Origin: Azospirillum halopraeferens DSM 3675
GTDB taxonomy: Bacteria; Pseudomonadota; Alphaproteobacteria; Azospirillales; Azospirillaceae
Assembly (NCBI RefSeq): GCF_000429625.1
Contig: NZ_KE386930.1
Coordinates: forward strand, 1-40,775
Direction: 5' to 3'
DNA length: 40,775 bases
Each line of letters begins with the position of its first letter. The stretch's first letter is position 1. Of the stretch, positions 32,902-38,849 are shown in pieces. Position numbers and translations under genes: made by a program. The notes below the pieces were generated by a model, which made no database searches, had not been told where the DNA came from, and worked only from the letters and a program-made list of their open reading frames with translations.

Positions 32902-34167
32902 AGCGTGGGCGATCTGCGCGCCGACCTCGTACCAGGCTTCCCGCGCGGCGCGCCAGCGGGCCGGCTGCGGGTCGGTGACCGGCAGGGGCAGGGCGCTGTC
33001 CGGCAGGCTGCCGGACAGGTGCTGCGCCAGGCAGCGCCCGAACACCGTGCCGGGCGCGATGCCGCGGCCGTTGTAGCCGCTGAACCCCACCACCCGCCGG
33101 GCCAGCCGGTGGAAGCGCGGCAGGTGGTTCGCGGTCATGCCGATCCAGCCGTACCACTGCGTCTCGAACACCGTGCCGCGCAGGGCCGGGAACAGCCTGG
33201 CCAGCGCCCGCCGGCCCCAGCCTTCGTGGATGGCCCGGCCGCCGCCGCGCAAGGCGCCCACACTGCCGAAGACCAGCCGCCCGGCCCGGTCGAAGCGGAA
33301 GGAGCTGAGCACCGCGTTGGTGTCCCACGCCCCCTGCCGCTCCGGCAGGATGGTCCTTTGCAGCTCCGCGTCCAGCGGCGGCGTCGCCATGTTGAAATAG
33401 GGGAGGTGGACGAGTTCGGCGCGCACCTGCGGCCAGGGGCCGGCGGGGCAGGCGTTGGTCGCCACGATCACCCACGGGGCGCGCACGCTGCCGCCGGGGG
33501 TGTGCAGGCGCCAGGCCGTCCCCTCGTCGACGGCCGCCGTGACGGGGCTGCCGGTGTGGATGCGGGCACCCGCCGCCATGGCCGCTGCCGCCAGCCCGCG
33601 GGCGTAGGCCAGCGGCTGGATGGTGCCGGCGCGCCGGTCGAGCAGGGCCCCGGCATAGGTCCGCGTCCCCGTCAGGCGGGCGGTGTCCGCGGCGTCCAGC
33701 AGCTCCACCGGGGCGCCGCGGGCCTGCCACTGGCGGGCGCGCTCGCGCAGTTCCTCCAGCCCGCCGCGCCCCGCCGCGCAGTGGAGCGTGCCGCGGTGCT
33801 CCGCCTCGCAGTCGATGCGGTGGCGCCGCACCAGGTCGAACACGGCGGCCGGGGCGTCGCCCAACAGGTCGAGCAGCCGCGGCCCGTAGACCGGCCCCAG
33901 TTCCGCGGGCAGCCGGTCGGGCATCACCCACATGCCGGCGTTGACCAGCCCGACGTTGCGGCCGGAGCCGCCGAACCCGATCTCCGCGCCCTCCAGCACC
34001 GCGACGGTGGCGCCGGCCTCGGCGAGGTGGAGCGCCGCCGACAGGCCGGTGTAGCCGGCACCGACGACGGCGACGTCGGCCATGGCGTCGCCGGTCAGGG
34101 CGGCGGTCGTCGGCGGCGGCGGGGCGGAGCACTCCCACAGGCCGTGGCTCAACGGATCGTTCTGCAT
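32884..34167 (-). CDS. amaA: FAD-dependent amino-acid oxidoreductase, L-pipecolate oxidase-like
   Basis: This 427-aa DAO-fold flavoprotein has a Rossmann GAGYTG motif at residues 36-41 (DVAVVGAGYTGLSAALHLAEAG). The GFGGSGRNVGLVNAGMW block is typical of the PuuB/AmaA group, and VVGFSGYNGRGIAPGTVFGRCLAQ lies near the C-terminus. AmaA in Pseudomonas oxidises L-pipecolate to piperideine-6-carboxylate, the substrate of the ALDH7 enzyme downstream, and that context favours this role. PuuB-type gamma-glutamylputrescine oxidation is the main alternative. The ATG at 34167 is chosen because the family starts with a short lead (LWEC) before the Rossmann fold; longer starts at 34293 are unlikely. It diverges from the LysR gene. 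Confidence 0.85.
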   Translation of the reverse strand: MQNDPLSHGLWECSAPPPPTTAALTGDAMADVAVVGAGYTGLSAALHLAEAGATVAVLEGAEIGFGGSGRNVGLVNAGMWVMPDRLPAELGPVYGPRLLDLLGDAPAAVFDLVRRHRIDCEAEHRGTLHCAAGRGGLEELRERARQWQARGAPVELLDAADTARLTGTRTYAGALLDRRAGTIQPLAYARGLAAAAMAAGARIHTGSPVTAAVDEGTAWRLHTPGGSVRAPWVIVATNACPAGPWPQVRAELVHLPYFNMATPPLDAELQRTILPERQGAWDTNAVLSSFRFDRAGRLVFGSVGALRGGGRAIHEGWGRRALARLFPALRGTVFETQWYGWIGMTANHLPRFHRLARRVVGFSGYNGRGIAPGTVFGRCLAQHLSGSLPDSALPLPVTDPQPARWRAAREAWYEVGAQIAHAAGARF

Positions 34168-34219
34168 GCGGGCTGGCCCCTGGTCATGACCGGACCGCAT
34201 CATCCTGGCGCGCCCGATC

Positions 34220-34233
34220 CGTTGTTTCAAACG
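34220..34233. promoter_or_regulatory. Candidate LysR operator between amaA and its regulator
   Basis: CGTT (34220-34223) and AACG (34230-34233) flank GTTTCA and contain a T-N11-A pattern, within the 128-bp gap between the divergent genes. The match is short, so this is tentative. Confidence 0.3.
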
Positions 34234-34295
34234 ATGGTGGCGTGTAATGTCATGAGCAAACGGAATGACCCTGGCCGCGACCGGAGGCGGCACCG

Positions 34296-35231
34296 ATGAC
34301 CATCGTGCGGCGGTTCCTGCCGTCCATGGCGCTGCTGTCCGCCTTCGAGGCGGCGGCCCGCCACCAGAGCTTCACCGCGGCGGCGGCCGAGCTGAACCTG
34401 ACCCAGAGCGCCGTCAGCCGGCAGATCCGCGCCCTGGAGGAGGTGCTGGGGGCGGAGCTGTTCGTGCGGGAGCGGCAGACCGTGCGCCTGACCCTGGCCG
34501 GGGAGCGCTACGCCCAGACCGTGCGCGAGGCGTTGCAGCACATCTCCGCCGCCACCCTGACCTTCCGGGCCAACCCGCGCGGCGGCACGCTGAACCTGGC
34601 GATCCTGCCGACCTTCGGCACGCGCTGGCTGGCGCCGCGCCTGCCGGGGTTCCTGGCCGGGCATCCGGGGATCACCGTGAACCTGACCACCCGGCTCGCG
34701 CCGTTCGACTTCCGCATCGACGCGGTGGACGCGGCCATCCATTTCGGCGCGCCGGACTGGCCGGGGGCGGAGCTGGACGACCTGATGGGCGAGACGGTGG
34801 TGCCCGCGTGCAGCCCCGCCCTGCGCGACCGGCTGCGCCCGGCCGGTCCGGAGGACCTGCTGGACGCGCCGCTGCTGCACCTGGTGTCGCGCCCCGACGC
34901 GTGGGAGCGCTGGTTCGAGGCGGCGGGGGTGCCGGCCAAGGGTGTGCGCGGCATGCTGATCGACCAGTTCGCCACCGCCGCGCAGGCCGCCACCGCCGGC
35001 CTCGGCGTCGCCCTGCTGCCGCGCTTCCTGTTCGAGGCGGAACTGGCCCGCGGCGACCTGGTGGAAGCCGTCGCCGCCCCGGTGGAGAGCCCCGGCCGCT
35101 ACTACCTCGCCTGGCCCGGCCGGCGCGAGGGCTACCCGCCGCTTCAGGCGTTCCGCGACTGGATCCGCGCGGAGGTGGCGGGGCGGGGCGAGCGCACCGC
35201 TTCCGCAACAGGCGTTGACGCAGCGTGTTGA
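34296..35231 (+). CDS. LysR-family transcriptional regulator
   Basis: This 311-aa regulator has the N-terminal winged HTH (FEAAARHQSFTAAAAELNLTQSAVSRQIRALEEVLGAELFVRERQTVRLT). The effector-binding domain follows (LNLAILPTFGTRWLAPRLPGFLAGHPGITVNL), GcvA/AmpR-like in flavour. The ATG at 34296 follows GGAGG (34283-34287) by 8 nt. It diverges from the FAD oxidase-ThDP-ALDH7 operon and probably controls it. In Pseudomonas, AmaR occupies the corresponding place beside amaA/amaB; equating the two is inference. The inducer is unknown. Confidence 0.91.
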   Translation: MTIVRRFLPSMALLSAFEAAARHQSFTAAAAELNLTQSAVSRQIRALEEVLGAELFVRERQTVRLTLAGERYAQTVREALQHISAATLTFRANPRGGTLNLAILPTFGTRWLAPRLPGFLAGHPGITVNLTTRLAPFDFRIDAVDAAIHFGAPDWPGAELDDLMGETVVPACSPALRDRLRPAGPEDLLDAPLLHLVSRPDAWERWFEAAGVPAKGVRGMLIDQFATAAQAATAGLGVALLPRFLFEAELARGDLVEAVAAPVESPGRYYLAWPGRREGYPPLQAFRDWIRAEVAGRGERTASATGVDAAC

Positions 35232-35247
35232 TAGGCGCATCTATCAA
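35215..35247 (+). promoter_or_regulatory. Promoter and operator of the toxin-antitoxin pair
   Basis: A -35-like TTGACG (35215-35220) overlaps the end of the LysR gene. TTGATAG (35228-35234) and CTATCAA (35241-35247) form a perfect inverted repeat with a 6-nt spacer, 28 bp before the antitoxin ATG at 35275. This is the layout expected for autorepression by the antitoxin. Confidence 0.5.
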
Positions 35248-35274
35248 TGCAATCCGTCAACCAAGGCGCTTGCC

Positions 35275-36237
35275 ATGATCACATCATTCATGACCGCCTC
35301 GACGCCGCCGCACGCACCGGAGCCGGCCGCGACGGCCGCCGTCGGGTGCCATGTCGATATCGACCGGCTCACCGACATCACGACCAGGGTGGAGGCTGCG
35401 GCGACATTGCTGAGCTTCGCACTGGCATCGACGGGCATCGAAGCACGGCTTCCCAAGCCCGGGCGTGCCGCTGTCCCGGACATTCCCGCGTCGGCACTGT
35501 GGTCGTGGGAGGTGACGCGTGCGTGCCGGAACCGGTTGAACGAAATCTCCGCCGCAATCCACAGCCTCTCGGCCGCGTCCGGGGCGTTTTCGCCCACCCG
35601 ACCGGCGGCGTCCGCAATCGGCTGGCTGCTGCCCCTGACCTCGGCCGGCAGGCACCTGGGCGTTCTGATGGAACGGGACCGGGAGAAGGGGGTCAGGGAA
35701 CTCATCACTCAGTTGGGCGTGGTCGACCGGGAACTTGAAGCCACGCAGAAACTCATCGTCACCGTGTCCAATGCCCTGGCGCCGGATCACAGGGATGGCG
35801 GAACCGATGGAGCGGGCTTCGCCGGTGCACGCGATGCGCTGCTGGAACGTGCGGGTGGCTCCCTGTCACTGACCGAGGCGGCCGCCGCCATGGGCATCAG
35901 CAGGCAGGCGCTGCACCGCCGGATCCGGACCGGCAGTGCATTGGGGATGATGCGCGACGACGAGATCGTCATCCCGGTGGTCCAGTTCGTCGACGGTTCC
36001 GGTACGGCGGCGGGCAAGAAGGTGGTGCGACCGGGCATCGCCCCGGTGGTGAAACTGTTCGAGACGTCCGGGGCGGGCCCGTGGTCGGCGCTTCAGTTCC
36101 TGATCGACACGGACCCCAATCTGGGGCGCCCGCCCGTCGAGGCGCTTGCCACGGGTGATCCGTCGGCGGTGAGGGCTGTCGAGCATGCGGCCAGGGCCTA
36201 TCTCGGCGAGGAGAATGGGGGGGAGGAGGGTGGATGA
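35275..36237 (+). CDS. Xre/MbcA/ParS-type antitoxin with long N-terminal extension
   Basis: This 320-aa protein is the likely antitoxin of the downstream RES toxin. The C-terminal part is the Xre/MbcA/ParS toxin-binding domain (about 255-315: VVKLFETSGAGPWSALQFLIDTDPNL, then PPVEALATGDPSAVRAVEHAARAYLG). Before it is an HTH at about 199-222 (LTEAAAAMGISRQALHRRI) and a short strand region ending IPVVQFVDG. Typical RES antitoxins are about 120-170 aa. Here some 190 extra N-terminal, mostly helical residues match no family I recognise. The ATG at 35275 is preferred because the palindromic operator lies just upstream; an in-frame ATG at 35215 would overlap the LysR gene. The stop overlaps the toxin ATG by 4 nt. 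Confidence 0.82.
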   Translation: MITSFMTASTPPHAPEPAATAAVGCHVDIDRLTDITTRVEAAATLLSFALASTGIEARLPKPGRAAVPDIPASALWSWEVTRACRNRLNEISAAIHSLSAASGAFSPTRPAASAIGWLLPLTSAGRHLGVLMERDREKGVRELITQLGVVDRELEATQKLIVTVSNALAPDHRDGGTDGAGFAGARDALLERAGGSLSLTEAAAAMGISRQALHRRIRTGSALGMMRDDEIVIPVVQFVDGSGTAAGKKVVRPGIAPVVKLFETSGAGPWSALQFLIDTDPNLGRPPVEALATGDPSAVRAVEHAARAYLGEENGGEEGG

Positions 36238-36851
36238 CGGCACCGGCCTTGCCGTTTCCACGGGGCCTGAAGTCGGAAACCATTCCGGCGGGAGCGGCGC
36301 TCGTCCGAATTCACCGGGACGACAACGGTCCGATCTGGTTCGGTCCCGGGCCGGGAGCACCGCCCGCCTACAGGTTCGATGCGCCCGGCGGTGAATACCG
36401 GACGCTTTATGCCGCCGCAGCCCTGGAAGGTGCGTTCGTCGAGACGGTTCTGCGCAAGCCGAAGGGGCGCATCCTGAAGCGGGAGTTCGTCGACCGCAGG
36501 GTGTGGACGTCGCTTGCCCCGACCCGCCCTCTGGCCGTTGCGAAGCTCTACGACGAAGGTCTGCTGTGGCACGGCACGGATGCCAACGTCAGTTCATCCG
36601 ATGACTACGGCGAATCCCGGCGAATTGCCCTCAGCCTGTATGCAACCTTCACCGATCTTGACGGAATCGCCTACAGGGCGCGCCACGACAACGGAGAGAT
36701 CTGCTACGCCCTCTTCGATCGGGTGTCAGCGGCCGAACTCGATCCCGGTCCATCGGCCCGTTTCCGGGACGATCCGGCGATGGTTGATGCCCTGATGCGG
36801 CGCTACGGCGCCGTGTTCGACACCGGCGCACCCCTGCCGCCGCGTCCGTGA
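36234..36851 (+). CDS. RES-domain toxin, NAD+-degrading type
   Basis: This 205-aa protein has a RES domain across most of its length, related to MbcT and other NAD+ phosphorylases/glycohydrolases that arrest growth by depleting NAD. Visible conserved positions are Arg25 (VRIH), Arg47 (YRFD), Tyr59 in GGEYRTLYAA, and Glu70 in GAFVETVLR. The later segment GIAYRARHDNGEICYALFDR normally reads YxSR, so Ala149 stands where the family Ser of R-E-S is expected. The change may weaken catalysis. ATGA overlap with the antitoxin indicates coupling. Codon choice is less GC-extreme than in neighbours, suggesting transfer. Confidence 0.85.
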   Translation: MTAPALPFPRGLKSETIPAGAALVRIHRDDNGPIWFGPGPGAPPAYRFDAPGGEYRTLYAAAALEGAFVETVLRKPKGRILKREFVDRRVWTSLAPTRPLAVAKLYDEGLLWHGTDANVSSSDDYGESRRIALSLYATFTDLDGIAYRARHDNGEICYALFDRVSAAELDPGPSARFRDDPAMVDALMRRYGAVFDTGAPLPPRP

Positions 36852-36878
36852 TGGGCCGGGCATGAACACCGGCCCATC
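36850..36878 (+). terminator. Terminator hairpin after the RES toxin gene
   Basis: GATGGGCCGG (36850-36859) pairs exactly with CCGGCCCATC (36869-36878) around a 9-nt loop. The stem begins within the toxin stop codon. Confidence 0.6.
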
Positions 36879-36914
36879 CGGATACCCCCGTCCGGACAGC
36901 CTCGACTCCCACAG

Positions 36915-36931
36915 GTTGGAATTATTCTAAC
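36915..36931 (+). promoter_or_regulatory. Fur/PerR/Irr-like operator upstream of katA
   Basis: TTGGAATTATTCTAA (36916-36930) is a 7-1-7 inverted repeat with one mismatched pair, extended by a flanking G-C. It is strikingly AT-rich for this genome. A -10-like TATTCT lies inside it, 80 bp before the catalase ATG. It resembles Fur-superfamily boxes (PerR, Irr). Confidence 0.5.
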
Positions 36932-37008
36932 TGATGGCGCCGCCCGTGCCGACGACCGGGCGCGGTGACGGTCCGCCCCACGCCGCACACACGACAAGGG
37001 AGAGAACG

Positions 37009-38718
37009 ATGGCACGCAAGCCCGACGCCGACGAACGCGTCCTGACGAACCGCCAGGGACACCCCATCACCGACAACCAATCGCAGCGCACCGTGGGGCC
37101 GCGCGGCCCGGCGACGCTGGAGAACTACCAGTTCCTGGAGAAGATCACCCATTTCGACCGGGAGCGCATTCCCGAGCGCGTGGTGCATGCCCGCGGCTTC
37201 GTCTGCTATGGCGAGTTCGAGGCGACCGGCAAGATCGGCGAGGAGCCCGCGTCCACATACACCCGCGCCAGGCTGTTCCAGACCGCGGGCAAGAAGACGC
37301 CGCTGGCCATCCGCTTCTCCACCGTCATCGGCGGCCGGGATTCGTCGGAGGTGGCGCGCGACCCGCGCGGCTTCGCGGTGAAGTTCTACACCGAGGACGG
37401 CAACTGGGACCTGGTCGGCAACAACCTGGCGGTCTTCTTCATCCGCGACGCCATCAAGTTCCCCGACGTCATCCATTCCCTGAAGCCGGATCCGGTGACC
37501 TTCCGGCAGGAGCCGAACCGCATCTTCGACTTCATGAGCCAGACGCCGGAATCCATGCACATGCTGACGCACCTGTTCAGCCCGCGCGGGATTCCCGCCA
37601 GCTACCGGCACATGGAAGGGTTCGGCGTCAACACCTACAAGATGGTGAACGCCGCGGGCGACACGGTGCTGGTCAAGTACCACTTCCATCCCCGCTGCGG
37701 CGTCGCCAGCCTGACCGCGGCCGAGGCGGCCAAGGTGCAGGGGGAGGATCTCGGCTCCGCGTCGAAGGACCTGTATCAGGCGATCGAGCGCGGCGAGTAC
37801 CCGCAGTGGGATCTCTACGTCCAGATCATGGAGGACCACGACCACCCCGAACTGGACTGGGACCCGCTGGACGACACCAAGATCTGGCCGGAAAAGGACT
37901 TCCCGCTGCGCCACGTCGGCGTCATGACGCTGAACCGCAACGTCGAAGATTTCTTCAATGAGAACGAGCAGATCGCCATGGGCACCGGCGTGCTCGTCGA
38001 CGGGCTCGACTTCTCCGACGACAAAATGCTGGTGGGGCGGACGTTATCCTACTCCGACACGCAGCGCTACCGGGTCGGTCCCAACTACCTCCAGCTTCCG
38101 GTGAACCAGGCGAAGAACGCCCGCGTGGCGACCAACCAGATGGGTGGCCAGATGTCGTTCCACCGCGACCTGGCGCCGGGGCAGAACCCGCACGTGAACT
38201 ACGAGCCGTCCATCCACAACGGCCTGCAGGTGTCGGCGCGCGAGGCGCCCAACAACCCGCCGGAGATCCGCGGCCGCCTGACCCGCGCGGTGCTGGAGCG
38301 CCGCAACGACTACGCCCAGGCCCGCGCCCGCTACTGCACCATGATGGCGTGGGAGCGCGACGACCTCGTTCTCAACATGGGCACCCTGCTGGGGCAGTGC
38401 GAGCGCGACGTGCAGGAGCGCATGCTGTGGCACCTGTTCATGGTCCACGACGATTACGGCGCCCGGGTCGGCAGGGCGCTGGGCCTGACGGCCGACGACG
38501 TCCGCCACCTGGCCCCCCTGCCGGGGCAGGTGCTGACCGACGCGGAGCGCAAGCGCCTGGCATCCCTCGGCGCCAACGGCGACACCATCGACCCCACCGT
38601 GTGGGGGCAATGGACCGGTTCCGTCGTCAACCACATGGTGACGGCCGCCGACGTGCTGGGCGGCCTGCGCACGCCGCTGTCCAGCCAGCCGCCGCAGCAG
38701 GGCCGCGCCGCGGAGTAG
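37009..38718 (+). CDS. katA: Monofunctional haem catalase
   Basis: This 569-aa enzyme converts hydrogen peroxide to water and oxygen. The distal His60 is in RVVHARG and the Asn in DLVGNNLAVFFIRD (about 138). The haem-ligand Tyr348 is in the RTLSYSDTQRYRVGPNYLQLPVN motif. An extra C-terminal part beyond the core (MLWHLFMVHDDYGARVGRALGL, then a helical tail) makes it longer than the ~480-aa small-subunit clade, but it lacks the flavodoxin-like domain of the large clade. The ATG at 37009 follows AAGGGAGAG; the upstream frame back to 36934 would start inside the leader. No signal peptide is seen. It probably responds to peroxide or iron through the upstream palindrome. Confidence 0.96.
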   Translation: MARKPDADERVLTNRQGHPITDNQSQRTVGPRGPATLENYQFLEKITHFDRERIPERVVHARGFVCYGEFEATGKIGEEPASTYTRARLFQTAGKKTPLAIRFSTVIGGRDSSEVARDPRGFAVKFYTEDGNWDLVGNNLAVFFIRDAIKFPDVIHSLKPDPVTFRQEPNRIFDFMSQTPESMHMLTHLFSPRGIPASYRHMEGFGVNTYKMVNAAGDTVLVKYHFHPRCGVASLTAAEAAKVQGEDLGSASKDLYQAIERGEYPQWDLYVQIMEDHDHPELDWDPLDDTKIWPEKDFPLRHVGVMTLNRNVEDFFNENEQIAMGTGVLVDGLDFSDDKMLVGRTLSYSDTQRYRVGPNYLQLPVNQAKNARVATNQMGGQMSFHRDLAPGQNPHVNYEPSIHNGLQVSAREAPNNPPEIRGRLTRAVLERRNDYAQARARYCTMMAWERDDLVLNMGTLLGQCERDVQERMLWHLFMVHDDYGARVGRALGLTADDVRHLAPLPGQVLTDAERKRLASLGANGDTIDPTVWGQWTGSVVNHMVTAADVLGGLRTPLSSQPPQQGRAAE

Positions 38719-38727
38719 GCCGGTCGT

Positions 38728-38754
38728 CCCTCCTCCGGCCCGGCCGGAGGAGGG
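38728..38754 (+). terminator. Terminator hairpin of katA
   Basis: CCCTCCTCCGGCC (38728-38740) and GGCCGGAGGAGGG (38742-38754) are exact inverted repeats, 10 nt after the katA stop. In practice the innermost pairs form the loop. Confidence 0.6.
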
Positions 38755-38788
38755 CCCGGCGGCGCGGCACGGCATCGGCGTGTTCGGC

Positions 38789-38816
38789 TTGCCGGTGCGT
38801 GCGAGGGATGTATAGT
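38789..38816 (+). promoter_or_regulatory. Candidate promoter of the STAND NTPase gene
   Basis: TTGCCG (38789-38794) and TATAGT (38811-38816) are 16 nt apart, 34 bp before the ATG at 38850. The match is good for a GC-rich genome but unverified. Confidence 0.4.
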
Positions 38817-38849
38817 GGCGCATCGTCAACCCGAAGCGATCGCTGCGTC

